From Paracoccus sp. SMMA_5_TC (GTDB lineage: Bacteria > Pseudomonadota > Alphaproteobacteria > Rhodobacterales > Rhodobacteraceae): a stretch of 64,000 nucleotides of DNA. How positions within the stretch are numbered: position 1 is the stretch's first letter; each line of letters opens with the position of its first letter. Location of the stretch: contig NZ_CP102355.1 of assembly GCF_009696685.2 (NCBI RefSeq), positions 744,001-808,000 of the forward strand, given 5' to 3'. The notes under the pieces were generated by a model, which had not been told where the DNA came from, ran no database searches, and saw only the letters and a list, made by a program, of their open reading frames with translations. This document shows positions 46,210 through 54,244 of this stretch, piece by piece. The translations under genes were made by a program, and so were the position numbers.

Positions 46210-46473
46210 TCAGGGTTTTCCCAGGAGATCCTTTAGAACCACATTGTCGAGCATGGCATCCGCCAGCAGGCGCTTGAGCTTCGCATTCTCGTCTTCGAGC
46301 TGCTTCAGCCGCTTGGCGTCGGACAGGTCCATCCCGCCATACTTGGCCTTCAGCTTGTAAAAGGTCGCGGGACTCAACCCGTGCTTCCGGCAAAGCTCGG
46401 AGGTCGGCAAACCAGCCTCCTGCTCTTTGATCATCCCGATGATTTGCGCCTCGGTGAAACGGCTTTTCCTCAC
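46210..46473 (-). CDS. IS3-family transposase OrfA
   Basis: 87 residues: a helix-turn-helix of the HTH_Tnp_1 kind ([47 protein letters not shown]) followed by a leucine-zipper helix ([29 protein letters not shown]). Ends shortly after the slippery site GGGAAAA, where a fraction of ribosomes would shift into OrfB. OrfA alone typically regulates transposition. Confidence 0.9.
   Translation of the reverse strand: MRKSRFTEAQIIGMIKEQEAGLPTSELCRKHGLSPATFYKLKAKYGGMDLSDAKRLKQLEDENAKLKRLLADAMLDNVVLKDLLGKP
46216..46222 (-). other. Programmed -1 frameshift heptamer of the IS
   Basis: Minus-strand G GGA AAA in the OrfA frame (codons CTG GGA AAA CCC TGA) is a classic X XXY YYZ heptamer two codons before the OrfA stop. 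Slipping back one base continues as [10 protein letters not shown] in the OrfB frame without a stop. Confidence 0.75.
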
Positions 46474-46624
46474 GTCGTCTGCTCCTTCTCAGGTTGGGCA
46501 GACTCTACATCACAGCGAGGGAACTTCCGGGGGGCAGGTCACCCCCCTCCTCTGGTTCCTCCCCAGCCCTGAACGTATGCGGGGGGGCGCAGCGCGGCGG
46601 TTCGCTAGCGTGAGGTATTTTCAC

Positions 46625-46786
46625 CGGGGAAGCCAGGTGGAAGCCACCTTGCGAGCCGGAGCCGGAAATCTTGAGTCAGATCAGCGACTTGCGGAATCAC
46701 GATCTGGCCGGGGTGGATTCCCGGCGGGAAGCCAGGGAAGCCACCTTCGGGGAAGCCAGGTGGCCAGAAGCCACCACGGGAAGCCA
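46625..46786. repeat. Cluster of seven GAAGCCA repeats in noncoding DNA
   Basis: GAAGCCA occurs at 46629, 46640, 46728, 46737, 46752, 46767 and 46780. Two 16-base copies of CGGGGAAGCCAGGTGG (46625-46640, 46748-46763) and two of GGAAGCCACCTT (46639-46650, 46736-46747) are exact. The stretch 46542-46937 between the IS and the first methyltransferase gene has no supported gene; apart from this cluster it holds the terminator at 46872. Confidence 0.6.
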
Positions 46787-46871
46787 ATTCGTCAGAAGCG
46801 TTTGAATCCGCTTCATTTTTCTGGTTGACAGACCTGCCCCCATTGACCTACCCCTTGATCATCGAAGAATT

Positions 46872-46903
46872 GCGCCCGGAGGAACCCCCTCGCGGGCGCT
46901 TTT
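46872..46903 (+). terminator. Intrinsic terminator before the methyltransferase genes
   Basis: Stem GCGCCCG / CGGGCGC with a 14-base loop followed by TTTT on the plus strand, 35 bases before the first methyltransferase start. It would stop read-through from the left, or act as an attenuator for the following operon. Confidence 0.55.
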
Positions 46904-46937
46904 CATTTCCCATCCCCCGCATCGCGAGCCCCATCCC

Positions 46938-48200
46938 ATGGACCTGGTCTTCGCGCCGAGCCAGATTGAAACTTGGCCGATTGCCCGGCTGCGCCCCTAT
47001 GCCCGAAATGCCAAGATGCATGGCGACGAGCAGGTGGCAAAGATCGCCGCCAGCATGGCCAAGTTCGGCTGGACCGTGCCCTGCATGGTGGCCGACGACG
47101 GCGAACTGATCGCGGGGCACGGCCGGGTGCTGGCCGCGACCATGCTCGGCCTGACCGAGGTGCCGGTGATCCGGCTCAGCCATCTCGACGAGGCCGAGCG
47201 CCGGGCCTACCGGATCGCCGACAACAAGCTGACGGAACTGGGCGAATGGGACGAAGCCCTGCTGCGCGACGAGATCGCGGGGCTCTTGGCCGAGGATTTC
47301 GACCTGACCCTGCTCGGCATCAGCGATGATGAGCTGGACGCGCTGCTGCGGGATCCGGAGGCGCTGGGCGGCGATGGCCCGGTCGAGGGCGAGGACGACG
47401 TTCCGGAATTGCCGGTCACGCCAGTGTCGGTGGCAGGCGATCTCTGGCAGCTTGGGTCACACCGGCTGATCTGCGGCGACAGCACATCAGCCGATGTCGT
47501 GGGACGGCTGCTGGGCGATGTCCGCCCGCTGTTGATGGTCACAGACCCGCCCTATGGCGTCGAGTACGACCCATCCTGGCGCAACCAGGCTGGCGCGGGC
47601 AGGACCAAGCGCACCGGGAAGGTGCTGAACGACGACCGGGCAGACTGGCGCGAAGCCTGGACCCTGTTCCCGGGAGACGTTGCCTATGTCTGGCATGGCG
47701 CGCTGCACGCGGCGACGGTGGCCGACAGTCTGGTGGCTGCGGGTTTCGCCATCCGGTCGCAGATCATCTGGGCCAAGGACCGGCTGGTCCTCAGCCGAGG
47801 CGATTACCACTGGCAGCATGAACCCTGCTGGTATGCCGTACGCGCCAAGGGCAAGGGCCACTGGGCCGGGGACCGCAAGCAGACGACGCTGTGGCAGATC
47901 GCCAACCGGGATCAGGACGCCGACACGGTGCACGGCACGCAGAAGCCAGTCGAATGCATGCGGCGGCCGATCCTGAACAACTCGAGCCCAGGTCAGGCGG
48001 TATATGAACCCTTCATGGGATCCGGCACGACCCTGATCGCGGCCGAAACCACCGGCCGTGTCTGCCTCGGCGTGGAACTGAACCCTGCATATGTCGATGT
48101 CGCCATCGAGCGCTGGCAGTCCTTCACCGGCCAGGAGGCGGTGCTGGCGGAGACCGGCGAGAGCTTCGTCGCCCTCAAGGCCAAGCGGCACGCGGCATGA
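46938..48200 (+). CDS. ParB/Srx-domain DNA methyltransferase, DPPY type
   Basis: 420 residues. N-terminal ParB/sulfiredoxin-like domain (about 5-115; SQIETWPIARLRPYARNAKMHGDEQVAKIAASM, ELIAGHGR) followed by a DNA methylase domain (about 165-410) with catalytic DPPY at residues 203-206 and the SAM motif EPFMGSGTT. DPPY methylases usually make N6-methyladenine. The ParB-like domain probably aids DNA binding. The gene overlaps its paralogue downstream by 4 bases. Likely protects phage DNA from host restriction; no cognate endonuclease is seen. Confidence 0.9.
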   Translation: MDLVFAPSQIETWPIARLRPYARNAKMHGDEQVAKIAASMAKFGWTVPCMVADDGELIAGHGRVLAATMLGLTEVPVIRLSHLDEAERRAYRIADNKLTELGEWDEALLRDEIAGLLAEDFDLTLLGISDDELDALLRDPEALGGDGPVEGEDDVPELPVTPVSVAGDLWQLGSHRLICGDSTSADVVGRLLGDVRPLLMVTDPPYGVEYDPSWRNQAGAGRTKRTGKVLNDDRADWREAWTLFPGDVAYVWHGALHAATVADSLVAAGFAIRSQIIWAKDRLVLSRGDYHWQHEPCWYAVRAKGKGHWAGDRKQTTLWQIANRDQDADTVHGTQKPVECMRRPILNNSSPGQAVYEPFMGSGTTLIAAETTGRVCLGVELNPAYVDVAIERWQSFTGQEAVLAETGESFVALKAKRHAA

Positions 48201-49525
48201 CGATGCAGTTGCGTCCGAGCCAGATCGCGTTCTGGCCGCTGGATCGGCTGAAACCCTACGCCCGCAACGCCAAGACCCACGACGCCGACCAGGTCGCGAG
48301 GATTGCCGCCAGTATGGCCGAGTTCGGCTGGACCGTCCCCTGCCTCGTTGCCGCCGACGGCGAGCTGATCGCAGGCCACGGCCGCGTTCTGGCCGCAGCC
48401 CAGCTGGGGCTCGCCGAAGCGCCAGTCATCGTACTGGACCATCTAACCGAGGCGCAGCGCCGCGCCTATCGGATCGCCGACAACAAGCTCACGGAGATGG
48501 GCGGCTGGGACGACGCTCTGCTCGTCGAGGAACTGCGGGGGCTGATGGCCGAGGACTTCGACCTCGGGATGATCGGGATCCCCGAGGACGAGCTGGACAC
48601 GCTGCTGAACGATGCAGACGACCGCGCGCCCATCGATGATGACACCGCCGATACCATCCCCGAGGCCCCGGCCGATCCCATCACCCGCCCCGGCGACATC
48701 TGGGCGATGGGCGATCACCGCCTGATCTGCGGCGATGCGACCGACCCGGCCGTGTTGGCGCGGCTGATGGATGGGGCGCAGGCGTCGCTGATGTTCACGT
48801 CCCCGCCTTACGCCCAGCAGCGCGACTATGGCGCCGCAAAGGAGAAGGTCGGTGATTGGGATGCGCTGATGCAGGGCGTCTTCGCCGCGGCTCCGGTCAC
48901 TGACGATGCCCAGCTGCTGGTCAACCTCGGCCTCGTCCATCGGGACGGTGAGTGGCTCCCGTATTGGGAAGGCTGGCTCGACTGGATGCGGGCGCAGGAT
49001 TGGCGGCGGTTCGGTTGGTATGTCTGGGATCAGGGGCCCGGCCTGCCCGGCGACTGGAACGGGCGGCTGGCGCCCTCGCACGAGTTCATCTTCCACTTCA
49101 ACCGCCAGCCGCGGAAGCCGAACAAGACGGTCGAGAGCAAGCACGCGGGCGAAACCCTCGGCGGCGGCGGCCTGCGCGGGGCCGATGGCACCGTTCATCG
49201 CAAGACGGGCACCGGCAACGCGATCCAGAGCCACCGCATCCCGGACAGCGTCTTCCGCATCATGCGCCACAAGGGCGGGCTGGGCGCCGCCGGATCCCAC
49301 CCGGCTGTGTTCCCGGTGGCGCTGGTCGAGGCGGTGCTGGAGGCCTTCTCCGACCCCGGCGACCTGGTGTTCGAACCCTTCTGCGGCTCCGGCACCCAGT
49401 TGATCGCGGCAGAACGCACCGGGCGGCGGTGCTGCGCGGTGGAACTGGACCCGGTCTATTGCGACGTCGCGGTGCGGCGGTGGGAGCTGGCGACGGGGAG
49501 GAAAGGATCAAGAAGAGCTATGTGA
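48197..49525 (+). CDS. ParB/Srx-domain DNA methyltransferase, SPPY type
   Basis: 442 residues, clear paralogue of the gene upstream over the ParB half (SQIAFWPLDRLKPYARNAKTHDADQVARIAASM, ELIAGHGR) but with a divergent methylase half: the catalytic motif is SPPY at residues 202-205 and the SAM motif is EPFCGSGTQ. SPPY is typical of N4-methylcytosine enzymes, so the pair probably modifies different bases or sites. The two are translationally coupled. Phage-encoded DNA modification is the likely role. Confidence 0.9.
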   Translation: MTMQLRPSQIAFWPLDRLKPYARNAKTHDADQVARIAASMAEFGWTVPCLVAADGELIAGHGRVLAAAQLGLAEAPVIVLDHLTEAQRRAYRIADNKLTEMGGWDDALLVEELRGLMAEDFDLGMIGIPEDELDTLLNDADDRAPIDDDTADTIPEAPADPITRPGDIWAMGDHRLICGDATDPAVLARLMDGAQASLMFTSPPYAQQRDYGAAKEKVGDWDALMQGVFAAAPVTDDAQLLVNLGLVHRDGEWLPYWEGWLDWMRAQDWRRFGWYVWDQGPGLPGDWNGRLAPSHEFIFHFNRQPRKPNKTVESKHAGETLGGGGLRGADGTVHRKTGTGNAIQSHRIPDSVFRIMRHKGGLGAAGSHPAVFPVALVEAVLEAFSDPGDLVFEPFCGSGTQLIAAERTGRRCCAVELDPVYCDVAVRRWELATGRKGSRRAM

Positions 49526-49609
49526 CGCAGAAACTGGCCATAGGACCGGTGGATTGCTGCCGAAAGCGGTGAAATCGTCAGAGGTCGCAAGACGGAGATC
49601 GTCAATATC

Positions 49610-50386
49610 TCAGCTGCCCTCTGAAGGTGCTTTCACCCTTTCGAGGTAGGTCTCGACAAGGAATGTTGCAATCGCTCCAGCTGTATTGACTGCAAGGCTG
49701 GCATGTCGAGGTGATGGTCGAACGGGCAGCTTTCCTCCGCGCCCGTGAGAGTCGGATAATCGGTTACGCAACGTGCCAATTCCGTTGACGAGATTCATGG
49801 CACCTCCCAAGATTGCCTTGATCGGCTCTTCGGTGTGTTGCGTTGGAGCGAGGTTCAATGCTTTCGCAGCGCTTGCATACAGTTTCGGCAAATCGTCTTT
49901 GTCCGAGTACGGCTCGCCACACTCGTCGAGAATTCGCTTGGTCACGGTTTCAAGCAGCGTGCGCGCGACAGTAATGGCCCCCTCCGGGTCTGTACCGCGA
50001 CGAGCGATTGCCTTGCCCCAGACCGAGTGCACCCCGTCCACATCGAACGTCTCGAGAGCTTCAGAAGCTACCTTATCGCCGGGAGCCGAATTGCGGCCTT
50101 CAAGAAAATCCATAAGTGGGGTGAAAGCCTTTCCAATGATCTCGCGGCGCTCGGCATAGCTACCTGCTTCGCGCTGGATGTATGGCCAGAATGCAGAAAG
50201 GTTGCGATATGTTCTCACAAATGGAGGCAGAAGATCACACAGCGCGGCCTCTGCCATGAACTCGCGGCGGAGATACTGGTATATGCCATCATCAGCGGTG
50301 CCACCTGTGGCACGCGCGATGAGTAAGCCCTCGAGCATTGCCGCTTGTTCGATGCGCGACGAAGGAATCTCGTCCTGTATGTACAT
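49610..50386 (-). CDS. Abortive-infection protein with Abi_C domain
   Basis: 258 residues from the ATG at 50386 (a GTG four codons upstream is also possible; neither has a strong ribosome site). The C-terminal two thirds match the Abi_C pattern: ARTLLETVTKRILDECGEPYSDKDDLPKLYASAAKALNL, then ILGGAMNLVNGIGTLRNRLSDSHGRGGKLPVRPSPRHASLAVNTAGAIATFLVETYLERV. Proteins with this domain are associated with phage resistance. It is transcribed against the surrounding phage genes, as expected for cargo expressed from the prophage to exclude other phages (inference). Confidence 0.8.
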   Translation of the reverse strand: MYIQDEIPSSRIEQAAMLEGLLIARATGGTADDGIYQYLRREFMAEAALCDLLPPFVRTYRNLSAFWPYIQREAGSYAERREIIGKAFTPLMDFLEGRNSAPGDKVASEALETFDVDGVHSVWGKAIARRGTDPEGAITVARTLLETVTKRILDECGEPYSDKDDLPKLYASAAKALNLAPTQHTEEPIKAILGGAMNLVNGIGTLRNRLSDSHGRGGKLPVRPSPRHASLAVNTAGAIATFLVETYLERVKAPSEGS

Positions 50387-50484
50387 TGGCCACCACACAT
50401 TGCGGATTTCCTGTGATCCTATCGATGTTGCGGTTGGAGACCAAGACGCACAGAAGTGGTTTCAACAGCCACCACAGGCACCCA

Positions 50485-51051
50485 TCAACTGTTGCTGAGA
50501 GTGTAGACCGTTCCCCTGCCCTCCACCTTCTCGGCGGTGATGGGCAGGCCCAGCTTTTTCCTCAGCGCCCCCGAGATCGAGCCGCGAACCGTGTGGGCCA
50601 GCCATCCGGTGGCATCGACCATCTCGGAGACCGTCGCGCCCTCGGGGCGCTGGAGCATGGCGATGATCTGGGCCTGCTTGGTGCCAGCGCGGATGGCGAC
50701 GGGTTTCGCGGTGTCGGTGTCGCAGGGCGTCTGCACCGGTTCCGGCTTCGGCCTCGCTTTCCGCGCGCTGGCGACAGCGCTGGCCGCCAGCGGCTCGATC
50801 CCGATGGCCTCAAGCCCGGCCTCGGTGGCGATCAGCGTGGTGCCATGGCCGTCGCCGGTCTCGCGCCACATCGGCTCGCCGCGCCGCAGGTTGGCCTCGA
50901 CCTCTTCAAGCCAGCCTCGGGCGATCATCTTGCCGACCACCATCTTGGCCGCGGCGCCGACCAGCCCCTCGGGCAGCGGCAGGGCGAGGTTGCCGGGCCG
51001 GGTCGCGGCGCGGGACAGGATCAGGGACTGGGTGTCGGACGGGGTGGTCAT
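50485..51051 (-). CDS. DUF3489-domain protein
   Basis: 188 residues. The C-terminal part (about 118-186: AGTKQAQIIAMLQRPEGATVSEMVDATGWLAHTVRGSISGALRKKLGLPITAEKVEGRGTVYTL) is the DUF3489 winged-helix-like domain; the N-terminal 70 residues look like a second helical DNA-binding-type region. Function unknown; common in alphaproteobacterial phages and islands upstream of terminase genes. Possibly a regulator of the divergent late operon (inference). Confidence 0.8.
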   Translation of the reverse strand: MTTPSDTQSLILSRAATRPGNLALPLPEGLVGAAAKMVVGKMIARGWLEEVEANLRRGEPMWRETGDGHGTTLIATEAGLEAIGIEPLAASAVASARKARPKPEPVQTPCDTDTAKPVAIRAGTKQAQIIAMLQRPEGATVSEMVDATGWLAHTVRGSISGALRKKLGLPITAEKVEGRGTVYTLSNS

Positions 51052-51146
51052 CGGGGCCTCCGGGCGCTTGGGCGCGCGCAGTGCGCGCCTTCTACGGAGG
51101 CAAGCCCCGTCATCGGACGGGGCGGCCGTCGCGCCGTGTGGGCGCG

Positions 51147-51374
51147 TCAGGCGGCGTGTTCGCCCTCGCCAAAGAGGAAGTCGGTGATCTTGCGCAGATC
51201 GGCGGCAACGCTGTTGAGTGATCCGACGGCACCCCAGTTGACGGCGTCCGGATCGAATTCGAAATGGTCATCGCTGAGGGCCTTCAGGCGCTCCAGCATG
51301 GTGTCGATCTCTGCCTTGGCGGCGATGAATGCGTCGAGGGCTTTGTCGTTCGGCCGGGCGGTGCGGCGGGTCAT
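51147..51374 (-). CDS. Small hypothetical protein
   Basis: 75 residues from the ATG at 51374, which follows AAGGATG. Helical and acidic (AFIAAKAEIDTMLERLKALSDDHF). No family recognised. Lies between the DUF3489 gene and the divergent terminase operon, often the position of small phage regulatory or anti-host proteins. Confidence 0.55.
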   Translation of the reverse strand: MTRRTARPNDKALDAFIAAKAEIDTMLERLKALSDDHFEFDPDAVNWGAVGSLNSVAADLRKITDFLFGEGEHAA

Positions 51375-51490
51375 GGCGGGGCATCCTTTGGTGAGTTGCA
51401 TCGTTTCCTTGCGATCAGACTCGCTCTGTCGCGCCCTCTAATCAACTGAATACCACGCGATATCATTGGGTTGATCGGATTATCTGCGCC

Positions 51491-52027
51491 ATGAAAGGCA
51501 TGAGCGAACGCGAGTATGCGGCCCATTCAGGCCTGTCTCGCGGCGGGGTGCAGAAGGCGCGCAAGAACGGGCGGCTGGTGGTCCATGACGACGGGTCGAT
51601 CAACGCCGCGGCGTCGGATGTGCGGCGGGCGGAGATGACGGATCCCGACCAGCAGCGGCGGTCCTTGGGTGGCGAAAGCCTCGCCAGCGGTGCGGGCGAG
51701 ACCTCGTCCTACATCAAGGCGCGCACGCTGCTGACGGTCTATGCCGCGCAGGACAAGCAGATCGCGGTCCAAAAGAAGAAGGGCACGCTGGTCGACCGTG
51801 CGCGGGCGGAAACGCTGGTGTTTCGCCTCGCGCGGCAGGAACGGGATGTCTGGGTGACCTGGCCCGGGCGGGTGGCCGCGTTGATGGCGGCGCAGATCAT
51901 GGCGGAGGTGGAACGGCAATCCGGGGCATCGGTGACGATCGAAACCGCGATCATGCAGAGGGTGCTGGAAGCCCATGTCCGCGAACAGCTCGACGCCCTC
52001 GCCGACCTCAGGGTTTCCCTCGGATGA
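51491..52027 (+). CDS. Terminase small subunit (Nu1-like)
   Basis: 178 residues. N-terminal helix-turn-helix (EREYAAHSGLSRGGVQKARKNGRLVVHDDGSINAAASDVRRAEM) of the Nu1/DNA-packaging type, then a helical region TLLTVYAAQDKQIAVQKKKGTLVDRARAETLVFRLARQERD that would bind the large subunit. Initiates at 51491 or at the Met three codons later. Overlaps the large terminase gene by 53 bases. Recognises phage DNA for packaging. Confidence 0.82.
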   Translation: MKGMSEREYAAHSGLSRGGVQKARKNGRLVVHDDGSINAAASDVRRAEMTDPDQQRRSLGGESLASGAGETSSYIKARTLLTVYAAQDKQIAVQKKKGTLVDRARAETLVFRLARQERDVWVTWPGRVAALMAAQIMAEVERQSGASVTIETAIMQRVLEAHVREQLDALADLRVSLG

Positions 52028-54029
52028 CGATGATCTGGCCGACAACGACCTGACCGCGGATCTCGACCTCGGCTTCGACGGCGCCGAAGACCTGCTGCGG
52101 GTCTGGCGTCAGGGGCTGCGGCCCGATCCGAACCTGACGGTGTCGGAATGGGCGGATCAGCATCGCTGGCTGTCATCGCGCGGCGCGGCCGAACCGGGGC
52201 GCTATCGCACCGCCCGGGCCCCTTACCTGCGCGAGATCATGGATGCGCTGTCCCCAAGCCATCCTGCGCAGCGCATCACCTTCATGAAAGCCGCGCAGGT
52301 GGGCGCGACCGAGGCCGGGAACAACTGGATCGGCTTCGTCATCCATCACGCGCCGGGGCCGATGCTGGCGGTGCTGCCGAGCCTGGAACTGGCGAAGCGC
52401 ACCTCGCGGGGCCGTCTTGATCCGCTGATTGCGGACAGCCCGGCGCTCCGCGAACGGGTGAATCCGGCCCGATCCCGCGATGCGGGCAATTCGATGCTGT
52501 CGAAGGAATTCCCCGGAGGCATCCTGGTGCTGACCGGGGCCAATTCCGCCACCGGCCTGCGGTCGATGCCCGCGCGTTATGTCTTCCTCGACGAGGTCGA
52601 CGCCTATCCGGCCTCGGCGGACGAGGAAGGCGATCCGGTCACGCTGGCGGAAGCGCGGACCACCACCTTCTCGCACCGGCGCAAGGTGTTCATGGTCTCG
52701 ACGCCCACGATCCGGAGGCTGTCGCGCATTGAGCGCGAGTTCGAGGCTAGCGACCAGCGGCGTTACTTCGTGCCCTGCCCGCATTGCGGAACGATGCAGT
52801 GGCTGCAGTTCGACCGCCTGCGCTGGGCGAAGGGAAAGCCGGAAACAGCGGCCTACCACTGCGAGGGTTGCGAGCGCCCCATCGCCGAGCACCACAAAAC
52901 CGAGATGCTGGCCAAGGGCGAATGGCGGGCGACTGCAGTTTCCAGGGATCCGAAGGCCATCGGCTTCCACCTCTCGGCGCTCTATTCGCCCTTGGGGTGG
53001 AAAAGCTGGTCCGACGTCGCGCGGGAATGGCTGGCGGCCCAAGGATCGGACGAGACGCTGCGCGCCGCACGCAACACGCTTCTGGGCGAGACATGGGTCG
53101 AGTCGGGCGACGCGCCGGAATGGCAGCGGCTTGCGGATCGGCGTGAATCCTGGAAGCCGGGCACGGTGCCGATGGCGGGGCTGTTCCTGACCGCGGGGGC
53201 CGACGTCCAGAAGGACCGGATCGAGGCCGACATCTGGGCCTGGGGCCGGGGCATGGAAAGCTGGCTTGTCGATCACATCGTCATTCCGGGCGGGCCTGAC
53301 GATCCGGCCGCCTGGGACAAGCTGACCGCCCTCCTCGGCCGGTCGTGGCAGCATGCCAACGGCGCCTTCATGACCGTGGCGCGGCTGGGGATCGACACCG
53401 GCTACGAGGCCGCGGCGGTCTATGCCTGGTCGCGCAAGGTCGGCTTCGAACAGGTGGCACCGCTGAAGGGCCTCGAAGGGTTCAACCGGTCGGCACCCGT
53501 TTCTGGCCCGACCTATGTCGATGCCACCATCGGCGGGAAACGGCTGCGCCGCGGCGCGAGGCTCTGGTCGGTGGCAACGGCGACGTTCAAGGCGGAGACC
53601 TACCGGTTCCTGCGGATCGAACGCCCCTCGGACGAGGACCGCGCCACCGGGATGCTCGACGCCCCCGGCACCATCCACCTGCCCGGCTGGGCCGACACCG
53701 AATGGCTGAAGCAGCTGGTGGCGGAACAGCTGGTCACGATCCGCAACAAGCGCGGCTATGCCCACCAGGAATGGCAGAAGATGCGCGAGCGGAACGAGGC
53801 GCTGGACTGCCGGGTCTATGCCCGTGCCGCGGCATGGATCCTCGGCGCCGACCGATGGGACGAGGCGACCTGGCGGCGGCTGGAAGCGCAGGCGGGCGTG
53901 GAAACGCGCATGCCGACGGCCGTCGCAACCGACATCGCCACACAAGACCCGGCCCAACCCAAGGCCGGAACGCTGACCACGCCGCGCCGGAAACGGCGGG
54001 CCTATACCCCGAACTTCATGAGGGACTGA
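51975..54029 (+). CDS. Terminase large subunit (GpA family)
   Basis: 684 residues, lambda gpA class. An N-terminal linker, then an ATPase with a degenerate P loop around Lys105 (FMKAAQVGATEAG) and Walker B FLDEVD at 204-209, a Cys4 zinc motif (Cys268, Cys271, Cys296, Cys299), and a C-terminal nuclease region. Cuts and translocates phage DNA into proheads. The stop overlaps the next ATG (TGATG), so the head genes are coupled. Confidence 0.95.
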   Translation: MSANSSTPSPTSGFPSDDDDLADNDLTADLDLGFDGAEDLLRVWRQGLRPDPNLTVSEWADQHRWLSSRGAAEPGRYRTARAPYLREIMDALSPSHPAQRITFMKAAQVGATEAGNNWIGFVIHHAPGPMLAVLPSLELAKRTSRGRLDPLIADSPALRERVNPARSRDAGNSMLSKEFPGGILVLTGANSATGLRSMPARYVFLDEVDAYPASADEEGDPVTLAEARTTTFSHRRKVFMVSTPTIRRLSRIEREFEASDQRRYFVPCPHCGTMQWLQFDRLRWAKGKPETAAYHCEGCERPIAEHHKTEMLAKGEWRATAVSRDPKAIGFHLSALYSPLGWKSWSDVAREWLAAQGSDETLRAARNTLLGETWVESGDAPEWQRLADRRESWKPGTVPMAGLFLTAGADVQKDRIEADIWAWGRGMESWLVDHIVIPGGPDDPAAWDKLTALLGRSWQHANGAFMTVARLGIDTGYEAAAVYAWSRKVGFEQVAPLKGLEGFNRSAPVSGPTYVDATIGGKRLRRGARLWSVATATFKAETYRFLRIERPSDEDRATGMLDAPGTIHLPGWADTEWLKQLVAEQLVTIRNKRGYAHQEWQKMRERNEALDCRVYARAAAWILGADRWDEATWRRLEAQAGVETRMPTAVATDIATQDPAQPKAGTLTTPRRKRRAYTPNFMRD

Positions 54030-54244
54030 TGGACCTGGAACGCATGCAGGCCCTGCTCACGGCACTGCAGGAAGCCCGCTTCGCCGGGCTGCGGAGCGTC
54101 AGCTATGACGGCAAGACCGTGACCTATGGCTCGGATGCCGAACTGGCGACTGCGATCCGTGATCTGGAAGGGCGCATTGCAGCGGCCAGCGGCAACTCTT
54201 CCCGGCGCCGCCGCTGGGGCACTGTGGCCACGAAGGGTCTGTGA
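54029..54244 (+). CDS. Head-tail joining protein (gpW-like)
   Basis: 71 residues, MDLERMQALLTALQEARFAGLRSVSYDGKTVTYGSDAELATAIRDLEGRIA, the compact gpW fold pattern. In lambda, gpW fits into the portal neck after DNA packaging. Size and position between large terminase and portal agree. Overlaps the terminase stop and ends just before the portal start. Confidence 0.85.
   Translation: MDLERMQALLTALQEARFAGLRSVSYDGKTVTYGSDAELATAIRDLEGRIAAASGNSSRRRRWGTVATKGL

Larger units (their letters stand above)
45294..46541 (-). mobile_element. IS3-family insertion sequence (IS407-like group), intact
   Basis: 1248 bases. Both ends read TGACCTGCCCCCCGG inward as inverted repeats. Contains orfA and orfB on the minus strand with a -1 slippery heptamer. 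Flanking four bases are GGAT on the left and CCCC on the right, so there is no target duplication, pointing to a deletion or recombination at this copy after insertion. Confidence 0.88.

Noticed and set aside
46625..46786. Repeat cluster as a CRISPR array
   Set aside because: Repeats are 7-16 bases, unevenly spaced, without regular spacers, and no cas genes are near.
46605..46787. 60-residue Gly/Pro/Phe-rich minus-strand protein over the repeats
   Set aside because: The composition simply reflects the GAAGCCA repeats; no ribosome site or family.
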